From Labrenzia sp. VG12 (GTDB lineage Bacteria > Pseudomonadota > Alphaproteobacteria > Rhizobiales > Stappiaceae), in NCBI RefSeq assembly GCF_002237595.1, contig NZ_CP022529.1, forward strand, positions 5,610,001 through 5,674,000: 64,000 bases of DNA. The letters are read 5' to 3'. Each line of letters begins with the position of its first letter. Position 1 is the stretch's first letter. The notes under the pieces are model-generated. The model was not told where the DNA came from. It saw nothing but the letters and a program-made list of their open reading frames with translations, and did not search any database. Both the position numbers and the translations under genes were made by a program. Positions 35,293 through 44,556 of this stretch are shown here, one piece after another.

Positions 35293-35623
35293 CACCAGCG
35301 CCTGAGCCAATGGAGAACGGTGCCCGGGAAAAGGGGCCAGAGTGGGCGCTCGGCGCTCCCGGGAAGGCGGGAATGGTTTGCCGGCTATGTGGGGTAGTGA
35401 TATTTTCTCGCTAACATCATGAAAACATGAGTGAAAAAGATCAGGGCGCAAATTCTCAACGATTTTGGTGGATTTTCGGGCGGGGCAAGCTTATATAAAC
35501 TCTGAAAGAGCAAAAGGTGGGCCTCAGCGCCCGTTTTCTTTTGTGTCTAATATGCTCAAGTTGAGTATAAATAATCGGCAAGCCTTCAACCTCGTTTGAA
35601 GCCTGCAAAAAAGGGAGGTCGCC
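35293..35623. other. Intergenic region upstream of nadA
   Basis: 331 bases. The left part shows nothing notable. The right part is AT-rich, with a TATATAA stretch near 35491, and carries the 19-bp palindrome listed separately just before nadA. The promoter of the nadABC operon should lie here. No ORF with a ribosome binding site was found. Confidence 0.5.
35551..35569. promoter_or_regulatory. 19-bp palindrome upstream of nadABC, candidate NadQ operator
   Basis: The sequence TATGCTCAAGTTGAGTATA is symmetric about its central G at eight of nine position pairs. It lies 55 bases before the nadA start codon, where a repressor would block transcription. In Rhizobiales the nadABC operon is controlled by NadQ, which binds a palindrome near nadA. 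A NadQ-like gene is present at 49862-50845 in this same window. The assignment to NadQ is inference. Confidence 0.65.
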
Positions 35624-36706
35624 ATGACCATCGCCCAGACCACGGCACCGGTTGGTGCACCGATCGCAACCGGCCTGTCGGCCCTGGAGCGCTACGGCAA
35701 GCTGGAGCGTCCGGCATTGAGCTACACACCGGAAGTCGCCGAGGCGACCGCGCCGATCTTCGAGAAGGTCAAGCACATCATTCCGGCCATCGAGTGGCCG
35801 GCCCTGGCACCGACCATCCATGCCATCAACCAGCTGAAGAAGCAGCGCAATGCTGTCATCCTGGCACATAACTACATGACGCCGGACATCTATCACGGTG
35901 TTGCCGACATTGTCGGTGACAGCCTGCAGCTGGCAATCGAGGCAACCCGGACGGATGCCGAGGTGATTGTCCAGTGCGGTGTTCACTTCATGGCCGAGAC
36001 CTCGAAGATCCTGAGCCCGGAAAAGACCGTGCTGATCCCGGACATGCGGGCAGGCTGCTCGCTGGCCGAATCCATCACCGGCGCCGATGTCCGCGGCCTG
36101 CGGGAACGTAACCCGGGCATTCCGATCATCACCTATGTCAACACTTCCGCCGATGTGAAGGCGGAATGCGACATCTGCTGCACGTCTTCCAATGCCTTGC
36201 AGGTGGTTGAGAGCTTCGGCGTCGACAAGGTGTTCCTGATCCCGGACAAGTATCTGGCCGCCAATGTCGGCAACAAGACCGATGTGGAAGTGCTGATCTG
36301 GGATGGCGCCTGCGAAGTGCATGAGCGGTTCACGGCCGAGGAACTGCGCGACTATCGCAAGATCGAACCGGACGTGAAGATCATCGCGCACCCTGAGTGC
36401 CCGCCGGACGTCGTGGCAGAGGCCGATTTTGCCGGGTCGACCGCCCACATGATCGACTGGGTGAAGACCAGGCAGCCGGAAAAGGTGATGATGGTCACCG
36501 AATGCTCCATGGCCGACAACGTGGCCAGCGAGACCCCGGGCGTCAATTACATCCGGCCGTGCAACCTCTGCCCGCACATGAAGCGGATCACGCTCGACAA
36601 GATCCTCGATGCTCTTCTGGAGATGAAAGAGGAAGTGATTGTCGACCCGGCGGTCGCCGACAAGGCCCGCACCGCGGTCGAGCGGATGATCAACTTGAAA
36701 ATCTGA
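35624..36706 (+). CDS. nadA: Quinolinate synthase
   Basis: A 360-residue iron-sulfur enzyme that condenses iminoaspartate with dihydroxyacetone phosphate to quinolinate in de novo NAD synthesis. Visible motifs are AVILAHNYMTPDIYHGVADIVGD, FMAETSKIL, DMRAGCSLAESI, and the later Cys residues in HPECPPDVV and CNLCPHMKRI. Three Cys at these places bind the [4Fe-4S] cluster. First gene of nadABC, with GGGAGG six bases before the ATG. Likely repressed through the upstream palindrome. Confidence 0.96.
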   Translation: MTIAQTTAPVGAPIATGLSALERYGKLERPALSYTPEVAEATAPIFEKVKHIIPAIEWPALAPTIHAINQLKKQRNAVILAHNYMTPDIYHGVADIVGDSLQLAIEATRTDAEVIVQCGVHFMAETSKILSPEKTVLIPDMRAGCSLAESITGADVRGLRERNPGIPIITYVNTSADVKAECDICCTSSNALQVVESFGVDKVFLIPDKYLAANVGNKTDVEVLIWDGACEVHERFTAEELRDYRKIEPDVKIIAHPECPPDVVAEADFAGSTAHMIDWVKTRQPEKVMMVTECSMADNVASETPGVNYIRPCNLCPHMKRITLDKILDALLEMKEEVIVDPAVADKARTAVERMINLKI

Positions 36707-36812
36707 CCGGCTTCGGTCTAAACCGCATCATGCGTTGTCTTCCGCGCTATCGCCCTTGAGGCTGGCGCGGAGGCCCCTTGGGCAAAGCCCGTTCAGTTCC
36801 AGGAAGTTTCCC

Positions 36813-38414
36813 ATGGCCGTGTCGGTTGAGGATTTTGCACCTGCCTATATAGGCAAGGATGTCGATGACGTCGTCATTCTGGGAGGAGGCCTTGCCGGCC
36901 TGTTCTGTGCGCTCAAACTCAGTCCCCGTCCGGTAACCGTCATCACCAACGCGCCGATCGGCCAGGGGGCGTCGTCCGCCTGGGCGCAGGGCGGCATTGC
37001 CGCGGCGATTTCCGAAAATGATTCCGTCGACAAGCACCGGGACGACACCCTGACGGCCGGCTGTGGCATCTGCGAGGAGAAGATCGTCGAGCAGATGACC
37101 CGTGAGGGCAGCGACCGGGTACATGATCTTCTGTCTTATGGGGTGCCCTTCGACCAGGACCTGGAAGGGCGTCTGAAGTTTTCCCGCGAGGCGGCCCATT
37201 CCCACAGCCGTGTCGTGCGCGTGCGCGGCGACATGGCCGGCCGCGCCATCATGGACGCGCTGATCGCAGCCGTGCGCAGGACCCCCTCCATCCGCATTCT
37301 GGAAGGCTATCTCGGCGAGAGTTTTCTCGGCGAAGGCCGGTATGTGACCGGGGTGCTGGCCCGCAAGCGGGGCGGTCTGGAACGGCTCGCTTTTCCGGCA
37401 AAGGCGGTGGTGCTGGCCTCCGGCGGTATTGGCCACCTCTTCGACCTGACCACCAATCCGCACGAAGCCAATGGCCATGGCCTGGCCATGGCCGCACGCG
37501 CCGGAGCGGTGATTGCCGACGCCGAATTTGTGCAATTTCACCCGACCGCGCTGGATCTCGGCAAGGACCCGGCACCGCTGGCGACAGAGGCTCTGCGCGG
37601 TGAAGGTGCGACCCTGCTCAACAGCGCCGGCGAACGCTTCATGGAAGGTGTGCACCCGGATCTGGAACTGGCCCCGCGCGACATCGTCGCCCGGGCCATC
37701 CACAACGAGATCGCGGAAGGGCGGGGCGCATTCCTGGATTGCCGCACGGCCATCGGGGCAAGCTTCAAGGAACATTTCCCGACGGTGTTTGCTGCCGCCG
37801 AAGCGGCAGGCCTCGATCCCGCCCGGGATCTCCTACCGGTCGCTCCGGCGGAGCACTATCACATGGGCGGCGTCCTGACCGATGCCAATGGCCGGACGTC
37901 GCTGGACGGTCTGTGGGCGGCCGGCGAAGTTGCGTCCACGGGCGCGCATGGGGCCAACCGCCTTGCTTCGAATTCCCTACTGGAAGCGGTTGTCTTTGCC
38001 GCGCGCATAGCCGAGGACATCCAGGGGCTGATGCCGACACCGCGCAGTGCCTTCTGGAACGAAATGGATGATGCGCCCGGCCTGCCGAGCCAGCGGAATG
38101 TGGAAGAGCGCAACGGCATCACCGTCCTGCGCAAGACGCTGGCAAAGAATGTCGGTGTCCTGCGCGACGAAGCCGGCCTGAAGGCCGCGCTGGCCGACAT
38201 CACCGAAGTAGAGAAGATCTGCGTGCGTCAGTCCATCAAGAACATGATGATTGCCGGCAAGATCATTGCGGCTGCTGCGCTCAAGCGCCAGGAAAGCCGT
38301 GGCGGCCATTTCCGCAAGGACTACCCGGACGAAAATCCGGCCATGGCATTCCGCTCCTATACCACCTTGAAAGAAGTGCAGGCGATCACGGCCGACGCGC
38401 TCGAGACGGCTTGA
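36813..38414 (+). CDS. nadB: L-aspartate oxidase
   Basis: A 533-residue FAD enzyme that oxidises L-aspartate to iminoaspartate, the substrate of NadA. The N-terminal dinucleotide fold is DVVILGGGLAGLFCALKL, followed by SSAWAQGGIAAAI, REAAHSHSRVVRVRGDMAGR and HYHMGGVLTDANGRTSLDGLW, the succinate dehydrogenase/NadB signature. The ATG at 36813 has AGGAAG upstream and gives MAVSVEDFAPAY; earlier in-frame codons are not family-like. Second gene of the nadABC operon. Confidence 0.96.
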   Translation: MAVSVEDFAPAYIGKDVDDVVILGGGLAGLFCALKLSPRPVTVITNAPIGQGASSAWAQGGIAAAISENDSVDKHRDDTLTAGCGICEEKIVEQMTREGSDRVHDLLSYGVPFDQDLEGRLKFSREAAHSHSRVVRVRGDMAGRAIMDALIAAVRRTPSIRILEGYLGESFLGEGRYVTGVLARKRGGLERLAFPAKAVVLASGGIGHLFDLTTNPHEANGHGLAMAARAGAVIADAEFVQFHPTALDLGKDPAPLATEALRGEGATLLNSAGERFMEGVHPDLELAPRDIVARAIHNEIAEGRGAFLDCRTAIGASFKEHFPTVFAAAEAAGLDPARDLLPVAPAEHYHMGGVLTDANGRTSLDGLWAAGEVASTGAHGANRLASNSLLEAVVFAARIAEDIQGLMPTPRSAFWNEMDDAPGLPSQRNVEERNGITVLRKTLAKNVGVLRDEAGLKAALADITEVEKICVRQSIKNMMIAGKIIAAAALKRQESRGGHFRKDYPDENPAMAFRSYTTLKEVQAITADALETA

Positions 38415-38424
38415 GGAACTCCGC

Positions 38425-39288
38425 ATGACCCGCAATCATTTGCCGGAACTGCCACGCCTGATGGTCGACGAGGCGGTCAAGGCCGCGCTTCTGGAGGACT
38501 GGGGCCGGGCAGGCGATGTCACCAGCCAGGCGACGCTGCCTTCAACGGCACAGGCAAAGGCCGTGATCGCGGCCCGCAAGCCCGGTGTTCTCGCGGGCTT
38601 GGCGCTGGCCGAAAGCGCCTTTCGCCAGACAGATGCAGGTTTGAGTTTCAACGCGGAGAAGACCGACGGCGACCGCTTGTCTGCCAACGATGTCGTCGCC
38701 CGGATCGAAGGCCCTGCACGGGCTCTGCTTGCCGCTGAACGCGTTGCGCTCAACTATCTCGGGCACCTTTCCGGCATCGCCACCGCCACGGCGTCTTTTG
38801 CCGATCTGATCGCCCACACCAGGGCGGACATTGTCTGCACCCGCAAGACGACCCCGGGCCTGCGCGCGTTTGAGAAATACGCGGTCAGATGCGGCGGTGG
38901 CTCAAATCACCGTTTCGGTCTCGATGATGCAATCCTGATCAAGGACAACCACATCGCGGTTGCCGGCGGTGTCACGCAGGCGATCTCGGCGGCGAAGGCC
39001 TTTGCCGGTCATCTGGTCAAGATCGAGGTGGAAGTCGACACGCTGGCGCAGCTGGAAGAAGCCCTGGCCGCCGGGCCGGACGTGGTCATGCTCGACAACA
39101 TGCCGCCTGCGACCCTGAAGGAAGCCGTTGTGATGGCAGGTGGCAAGGTTCTGCTGGAAGCCTCTGGCGGGATCGAGCGCGACACGGTCAAGGCCGTCGC
39201 GGAAGCCGGTGTCGATCTGATCTCCTCCGGCTGGATCACCCACTCGGCGCCGGTGCTGGATCTCGGCCTCGATATCGAGATGGGCTGA
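38425..39288 (+). CDS. nadC: Nicotinate-nucleotide pyrophosphorylase (quinolinate phosphoribosyltransferase)
   Basis: A 287-residue enzyme converting quinolinate and PRPP to nicotinate mononucleotide. Signature regions are EDWGRAGDVTSQATLP, ERVALNYLGHLSGIAT, DIVCTRKTTPGLRAFEKYAVRCGGG and NHRFGLDDAILIKDNH. It starts ten bases after nadB and completes the operon for de novo NAD synthesis. An intergenic repeat follows it. Confidence 0.96.
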   Translation: MTRNHLPELPRLMVDEAVKAALLEDWGRAGDVTSQATLPSTAQAKAVIAARKPGVLAGLALAESAFRQTDAGLSFNAEKTDGDRLSANDVVARIEGPARALLAAERVALNYLGHLSGIATATASFADLIAHTRADIVCTRKTTPGLRAFEKYAVRCGGGSNHRFGLDDAILIKDNHIAVAGGVTQAISAAKAFAGHLVKIEVEVDTLAQLEEALAAGPDVVMLDNMPPATLKEAVVMAGGKVLLEASGGIERDTVKAVAEAGVDLISSGWITHSAPVLDLGLDIEMG

Positions 39289-39334
39289 GCCTGAGCCCGT
39301 CTCCTTCGCTTACTGAGTTCAAACACCTTAATCA

Positions 39335-39447
39335 CTTCATCCTGAGGAAGCGCGCCAGCGCTGTCTCGAAGGATGGGCTGCGCACGCTTGGGCGAGTGGC
39401 CGATCCTTGGAGACGGACATGACGGTCCTCCTCAGGATGAGGTCTTT
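39335..39447. repeat. Intergenic inverted-repeat element (Alphaproteobacteria type)
   Basis: About 110 bases with nested inverted repeats. The outer arms are TCATCCTGAGGA (39337-39348) and its complement (39429-39440). The inner arms are TCTCGAAGGAT (from 39364) and ATCCTTGGAGA (from 39403), with one mismatch. The core CATCCTGAGGA ... TCTCGAAGGATG is a dispersed intergenic repeat I know from many Rhizobiales genomes. It sits between the ends of nadC and hupE. A transcript could fold into a long hairpin and act as a terminator or mRNA stabiliser. Confidence 0.75.
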
Positions 39448-39475
39448 GAGTGTTGTGGCGCCGTCGTGCGAAAGC

Positions 39476-40069
39476 TTAGCCCGTGGCGAGAAGAATGCCG
39501 CCAACTGCAGTCACCACGCCAAGACCGCGAATGATCCTTTCAGCCCAGTCGGGATCGTTGCGGGTTGCGATGTTGGCGGCGTAGCCGATCAAGAGGCCGG
39601 CCGCGTGCAGCAGCGCGGTCGCGAGAACGAAACCGCCTGCATAGCCGAATTCACCGGCCAGGCCGATTTCGCCGCCGTGAGCGTGTCCGTGGCAGACGCC
39701 AAAGAGGGCAACGAGACCCGCTGACAGGCCAAGCGGCAGACGCAGGGCAAGGGCAACCACGGTTCCAAGGACGACCACCGATGTCAGGATCAGCGGTTCG
39801 ACATAGGGAAGGGGAACACCGGCCAGCGACAGGCCAAAGCCGACCACCATCGCGCCGACAAAGGCTGTCGGAAGTGCCCAGACGGCGCGGCCGCCCTGAA
39901 GCGCGGCCCAAAGGCCCACGGCAATCATGGCCAGTACATGGTCGGTGCCGAAGAGAGGATGGGTGAACCCGGCGGCAAAGGAACCGTGTTCGGCCGGGTC
40001 CAGATGGGCAAGGGCAGGGGACGTGGCCAGGGCAAAAACACCTGCTGCAAGGCCGAGGCGGATAATCAT
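39476..40069 (-). CDS. HupE/UreJ family metal permease
   Basis: A 197-residue membrane protein. A signal-like first helix ends ATSPALAH, then HLDPAEHGSFAAGFTHPLFGTDH, the conserved His-rich entry region of HupE/UreJ, and about six further helices with ALFGVCHGHAHGGEIG. The family transports nickel or cobalt for hydrogenase, urease or cobalamin pathways. The ATG at 40069 has AAGGA eight to nine bases upstream. No hydrogenase or urease genes are here, and I found no cobalamin riboswitch in the upstream region. Confidence 0.87.
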   Translation of the reverse strand: MIIRLGLAAGVFALATSPALAHLDPAEHGSFAAGFTHPLFGTDHVLAMIAVGLWAALQGGRAVWALPTAFVGAMVVGFGLSLAGVPLPYVEPLILTSVVVLGTVVALALRLPLGLSAGLVALFGVCHGHAHGGEIGLAGEFGYAGGFVLATALLHAAGLLIGYAANIATRNDPDWAERIIRGLGVVTAVGGILLATG

Positions 40070-40343
40070 GAAAAGATCCTTCGATTGGTCATTCAGGTGC
40101 CCCGGATTGGGTCGCACCGATCATGTGCCTGTTTTTTGACAAGGGCGATCTATCACCGATTCCGGATGCCTGTAAATTGTGCTTATGATCTTCCCTGGTG
40201 ACAGGCAGCAATGTCGCTGGCAAACCAATCGATGTGACACTGCCGCCTGCAAAAGGGGTTCGCCTGGCATAGGCTGGAAGCGTATCGCCCTGGCAAAGAG
40301 ACCGGTGAATGGGTCGATCGGACAAAGGAAAGGGTCACGGCTG

Positions 40344-41372
40344 GTGACAGTGACAGCGCATAGGGAAGAAGACGTTTCAGAGCCTGCAGGCCGCGCCGGA
40401 ACAGATACGGTCGAGATCTGTTTCCTGCTTCTCGACAACTTTTCCCTGCTCTCCTTTGCCTCTGCGATCGAGCCGTTGAGGATCGCGAACAAGGTGCTCA
40501 AGCGACAGGCCTTTATCTACAGCTGCCGGACGCTGGACGGATCGGACGCGCTTGCCAGCAATGGCGGCAAGGTGCGCACAGATGGTGCCTTTGACGATGT
40601 CGGCCGACCTGACTTGCTGGCCGTTTGCAGCAGTGATGATGTCGAGCAGGTGCAACTCACCGGCGCACAAAAGGCCCTGATCCGTCAGGTTGCCAATCAA
40701 TCGGGCAACGTTGCCGGGATCTGCACCGGTGCCTATGTGCTGGCAGGTCTCGGCATGCTCGACAACCGCAACTGCACCATCCACTGGGAATATGCGGACC
40801 TCTTCCGGGAGATCTATCCGGCAGCCAATCTGGTCGACAGCCTCATCCAGTCCGACGGCAAGCTGATGACCTGTGCAGGCGGTACGGCGGCACTCGACCT
40901 GATGATCGGGTTCATCGCCCAGGTCCATGGCGGTGCCGTGGCCTGCGACGTGGCCGAGATCGCGCTGCATCATGACCGGCGCACCGGCAGCGAACGCCAG
41001 CACATGTTGCAGCGGGACGATCTCGGCATGGTGCCGGAACGCATGCGCCGCGCAATCGACCTGATGACGGACAATGTCAGCGAACCGCTCAGCCTGCAGC
41101 AGATTGCCGACAGGGTCGGTGTCAGCCCGCGGCAATTGCAACGGGACTTCCAGAAGAACCTCAATTGTTCGCCGCAGGAATATTACAACAAGATCCGCAT
41201 CGACATTGCCCGCCAGCTGGTGTGCCGCACGTCCATGCGCATGATCGACATTGCGGTCGCCTGCGGCTTTGCCAGCGCCTCCCACTTTTCCAACCGCTAC
41301 CGGGCGGCCCATGGCAACAGCCCGGCCTGGGACCGGCAGCAAAGCGGACGGATTGCGGGCACCATTCGCTGA
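40344..41372 (+). CDS. GlxA family AraC-type transcriptional regulator
   Basis: A 342-residue regulator with an N-terminal DJ-1/PfpI amidase-like domain (about 15-190; ICFLLLDNFSLLSFASAIEPL, NVAGICTGAYVLAGLGML) and a C-terminal AraC DNA-binding domain with two helix-turn-helix units (PLSLQQIADRVGVSPRQLQRDF and DIAVACGFASASHFSNRYR). I choose the GTG at 40344 because AAGGAAAGG precedes it; the frame is open further upstream. It lies before an iron-chelate ABC operon in the same direction, but GlxA proteins usually control amine or arginine catabolism, so a link is unproven. Confidence 0.88.
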   Translation: MTVTAHREEDVSEPAGRAGTDTVEICFLLLDNFSLLSFASAIEPLRIANKVLKRQAFIYSCRTLDGSDALASNGGKVRTDGAFDDVGRPDLLAVCSSDDVEQVQLTGAQKALIRQVANQSGNVAGICTGAYVLAGLGMLDNRNCTIHWEYADLFREIYPAANLVDSLIQSDGKLMTCAGGTAALDLMIGFIAQVHGGAVACDVAEIALHHDRRTGSERQHMLQRDDLGMVPERMRRAIDLMTDNVSEPLSLQQIADRVGVSPRQLQRDFQKNLNCSPQEYYNKIRIDIARQLVCRTSMRMIDIAVACGFASASHFSNRYRAAHGNSPAWDRQQSGRIAGTIR

Positions 41373-41430
41373 CCGGCTTCGACAGCCCGGCCTGATCCAC
41401 AGGGCCGCGCCGAGCGGCTGCATTTAAACT

Positions 41431-41445
41431 TGACTCAAAAATTCA
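41431..41445. promoter_or_regulatory. Candidate RirA iron-responsive operator
   Basis: TGACTCAAAAATTCA matches the TGA-N9-TCA pattern of the iron-responsive operator read by RirA in Rhizobiales. It lies in an AT-rich stretch 61 bases before the start of the iron-chelate binding protein gene, and overlaps a TTGACT -35-like hexamer. That would give repression when iron is plentiful. The motif is short and six-base specific, so a chance match is possible. Confidence 0.4.
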
Positions 41446-41505
41446 TATTAATTAGCGTCCGGCCATTCAGGGGCGTCCGCCCCTGTGACAGAACAGGAGA
41501 ACCCT

Positions 41506-42657
41506 ATGTCCGTCATGAAAATGACCAAGGGTTTCTGCCTTGCTCTCGCAGCCAGCGCATGTCTCGCGTCAGCCCCGTCCGCACTTGCAGAAACGATTAC
41601 CGTCACCGACCTCGCCGGCCGCACCGTCGAAGTCGAAAAAGATCCGTCCGCCATTGTGCTCGGCGAAGGCCGGATGATCTACACCCTGGCGCTTCTGGAT
41701 CGCGAAAATCCGTTTGAACGGGTCGTCGGCTGGAAGAACGACATGATCCTTTACGATCCGGATGCCTGGCGCAAATACGAGGAAAAGTTTCCAGAAGCGA
41801 CGGACATTCAGCGGCTCGGCAGCCCCTATTCGGACGAGTGGAACCTGGAAGCCGTCATTTCCTCCGGCACCGAAGTCGTATTCATGAACCTGGGCAACCT
41901 TCTGAAGGCTCAGGAGAGCGGCATTATCGAGAAACTGGAAGGGGCGGGCGTTGCTACCGTGTTTGTCGATTTCCGTCAGGATCCGACCCAGAACACGGTG
42001 CCGTCTATCCAGTTGCTGGGCCGCATTCTGGATGAACGCGACAATGCCGACGCCTTTACCGATTACTACAATGCCCAGATGAAGCGGATCTACGCCGCAG
42101 TCGATGGCATTCCGGCAGAAGACCGGCCGGTTGTCTTCATTGAGCGGGCAGCGGGATACAATCCGAACAAGTGCTGCGGCACGTTCGGCTCGGCCAATCT
42201 CGGCCGCCTCGTCGAACTGGCGGGCGGACGCAACTGGGGCTCTCAGAAATTTCCGGGTTTCGGCGGCAATGTCAGCCTGGAGGCGGTCTTTGCCGATGAC
42301 CCTGCCGTGATCATCGGCACCGGTGCCAACTGGGCGGAAGCCAACCCGGAAACAACGGCCGTGCTGTTCGGATACGAGGCCAGCAAGGATGGCGTCCAGG
42401 AACGTCTTGGCGCTCTGGCTGAACGCGAAGGATGGTCCGAACTGCAGGCGGTGAAAACCGGCCGGTTCCACAGCATCTACCACCAGTTCTACAACAGCCC
42501 CTACCATTTCGTGGCGATGCAGGCCTTTGCCAAGTGGCTGCATCCTGAGCTGTTCGAGGACCTGGATCCGGAAGCAACCATGGCCGAACTGCATCAGCGC
42601 TTCCTGCCGATCGATTATTCCGGCGTCTTCTGGGCAAGCCTGAACAAGGGCAGCTGA
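41506..42657 (+). CDS. Periplasmic iron/metal-chelate-binding protein (FepB/BtuF-type)
   Basis: A 383-residue class III (cluster A-8) solute-binding protein. Signal peptide: KGFCLALAASACLASAPSALA. The mature part begins ETITVTDLAGRTVEVEKDPSAIVLGEG and continues with LEAVISSGTEVVFM and NLGRLVELAGGRNW, as in siderophore, heme and cobalamin binders. An unusual CC pair occurs in NPNKCCGTFGSA. The ATG at 41506 has CAGGAG six bases upstream. It heads an operon with permease, ATPase and methyltransferase; the ligand is probably a ferric chelate. Confidence 0.88.
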   Translation: MSVMKMTKGFCLALAASACLASAPSALAETITVTDLAGRTVEVEKDPSAIVLGEGRMIYTLALLDRENPFERVVGWKNDMILYDPDAWRKYEEKFPEATDIQRLGSPYSDEWNLEAVISSGTEVVFMNLGNLLKAQESGIIEKLEGAGVATVFVDFRQDPTQNTVPSIQLLGRILDERDNADAFTDYYNAQMKRIYAAVDGIPAEDRPVVFIERAAGYNPNKCCGTFGSANLGRLVELAGGRNWGSQKFPGFGGNVSLEAVFADDPAVIIGTGANWAEANPETTAVLFGYEASKDGVQERLGALAEREGWSELQAVKTGRFHSIYHQFYNSPYHFVAMQAFAKWLHPELFEDLDPEATMAELHQRFLPIDYSGVFWASLNKGS

Positions 42658-42721
42658 CGCTGTGACTGACCGCGCGGTCCGGGTTTCCGGGCCGCGTTTT
42701 ACCAACAGATTGGCATTTGAG

Positions 42722-43780
42722 ATGAGTGAACTGACCGCGGAGACGCTCCAGGCGGGCTATACCAGCCGAACCATGCGCCGCACTGCCATGCTCTTCGGAG
42801 CTTGTACGCTGCTATTGTTGAGTTTTGTCGTGGATTGCGCCACAGGGCCGGGAGGTTACTCGCTTCAGACCGTGGCGGAGGTGCTTGCTGACCCGTTTGC
42901 CCATGGGGCCCGGCTGAAAGTGATCGTCTGGGACTACCGCATTCCGGTCGCCCTCACGGCCGTGCTGGTCGGAGCGATGCTGGCAACCGCCGGTGCGCAG
43001 ATGCAGACCATTCTCAACAACCCGCTTGCCGAACCCTTCACGCTCGGCGTGTCGGCCGCAGCCAGCTTCGGGGCCGCCCTGGCGATCGTGCTTGGCATTT
43101 CCGTGCTCCCGGCTGTTGGCGGGCTGCTGGTGACGCTGAATTCCTTCCTGTTTGCACTCGGCACCTGCGCGATCATCCTTCTGGCAACGCGTCTCAAGGG
43201 CGTTGGCTCCGAAACGATGATCCTGTTCGGGATCGCGATCTTCTTCACATTCTCCGCCTTGCTGTCGCTGATGCAGTACATGGCGAGTGAGGATCAGCTT
43301 GCCCGGATCGTCTTCTGGATGATGGGGTCGCTCAGCCGCGCCAGCTGGGAGAAGATCGGTCTTGGGGCCGTCCTGCTGGGACTGGCCATTCCCTTTGGCC
43401 TGATGCGCACCTGGTCCATGACGGCCTTGCGCATGGGCGAAGCCACCGCTGAAAGCATGGGGGTCGATGTTGCCCGGTTGCGGATCGAGATGCTGATTTC
43501 CATTTCGTTGCTGGCAGCGACCGCTGTCTCCTTCGTTGGCGCGGTCGGCTTTGTCGGGCTGGTCGGGCCGCATATCGCACGGCTCCTGGTGGGGGAAGAC
43601 CAGCGCTTCTTCCTGCCCCTGTCGGCGCTTATCGGCGCCCTGGTTCTGTCGCTGACCTCGATCCTGTCCAAGTCGATTACGCCGGGCGTCATCTATCCCA
43701 TCGGCATCATCACCGCGCTGATCGGTGTGCCGGTGTTCATCTCGATCATCCTGACCACACGGCGGGAGAAACTGTCATGA
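42722..43780 (+). CDS. FecCD-type ABC transporter permease
   Basis: A 352-residue permease with about nine to ten membrane helices. The FecCD signatures are visible: RIPVALTAVLVGAMLATAGA followed by QTILNNPLAEPFTLGVSAAA, and GAVGFVGLVGPHIARLLVG in the cytoplasmic ATPase-docking loop. It works with the adjacent binding protein and ATPase to import a metal chelate or corrinoid. Its stop overlaps the ATPase start (ATGA). No start candidate has a good ribosome binding site; I use the ATG at 42722. Confidence 0.9.
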   Translation: MSELTAETLQAGYTSRTMRRTAMLFGACTLLLLSFVVDCATGPGGYSLQTVAEVLADPFAHGARLKVIVWDYRIPVALTAVLVGAMLATAGAQMQTILNNPLAEPFTLGVSAAASFGAALAIVLGISVLPAVGGLLVTLNSFLFALGTCAIILLATRLKGVGSETMILFGIAIFFTFSALLSLMQYMASEDQLARIVFWMMGSLSRASWEKIGLGAVLLGLAIPFGLMRTWSMTALRMGEATAESMGVDVARLRIEMLISISLLAATAVSFVGAVGFVGLVGPHIARLLVGEDQRFFLPLSALIGALVLSLTSILSKSITPGVIYPIGIITALIGVPVFISIILTTRREKLS

Positions 43781-44556
43781 CGCTGGGCATCCAGGACCTG
43801 ACGGCCGGTTACGGCCGCAAGGCCATCTTGCAGGACATCTCCATTCCTGCCGTCGCGCCGGGCTCCTTTGTCGGGGTGATCGGACCGAACGCAGCGGGCA
43901 AGTCCACGCTGTTCAAGACAATCGCGGGACTGATCAAACCGCTCGCCGGGGAGGTCGTTCTCGACGGAAATTCGCTGACCCACCTGTCGCGCCGTGACCG
44001 GGCACGCGCCATTGCCTACATGCCCCAGGCCTATGGCTGCAATGCACTTCTGACCGTGTTTGAAAGCGTGTTGCTGGCGCTCAAGCAGACATCCGGCTGG
44101 CGAGTGAGGGCGGATAATCTCGCGCAGGTTTCTTCAACGCTTGCCGCCCTGCGCCTGTCCCACCTGGCCGACCGCGGCATATCCGATCTCTCCGGCGGCC
44201 AGGCACAGATGGTCGCCGTCGCACAAACACTGGTGCGTGCGCCGCGCATGGTGTTGCTTGACGAGCCGACCAGCGCCCTCGACCTGCACCATCAATTGTC
44301 GATCCTCGGCTCGGTCCGCGCGCAGATGCAGGCACGCGGCACCATCGTCATGGCAGCGCTGCATGACCTCAATCTGGCAGCCAAGTTCTGCGACCGGCTG
44401 ATCCTGATCAACCAGGGCCGGATCCTGGCCGACGGGTCCCCGCAGGACGTGCTTGCCCTGCCGGCGATTGGCGAAACCTATCGGGTCAGAACCTCGCTGG
44501 AGACAACGCTGGCCGGGGCGCTCTATGTCGACGCCTCGTTGGAACACCAGCTGTGA
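43777..44556 (+). CDS. FecE-type ABC transporter ATP-binding protein
   Basis: A 259-residue ATPase. Walker A is GPNAAGKSTLFKTIAG, the ABC signature is LSGGQAQMVAVAQTLVRAP, and Walker B is MVLLDEPTSALDL followed by the His switch in MAALHDLNLAAKFC. It energises uptake through the FecCD permease encoded just upstream, with translational coupling at both ends (four-base overlaps). Confidence 0.94.
   Translation: MTLGIQDLTAGYGRKAILQDISIPAVAPGSFVGVIGPNAAGKSTLFKTIAGLIKPLAGEVVLDGNSLTHLSRRDRARAIAYMPQAYGCNALLTVFESVLLALKQTSGWRVRADNLAQVSSTLAALRLSHLADRGISDLSGGQAQMVAVAQTLVRAPRMVLLDEPTSALDLHHQLSILGSVRAQMQARGTIVMAALHDLNLAAKFCDRLILINQGRILADGSPQDVLALPAIGETYRVRTSLETTLAGALYVDASLEHQL

Noticed and set aside
40070..40343. 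Possible cobalamin riboswitch upstream of hupE
   Set aside because: I looked for the B12 box and the GCCACTG core on both strands and found neither.
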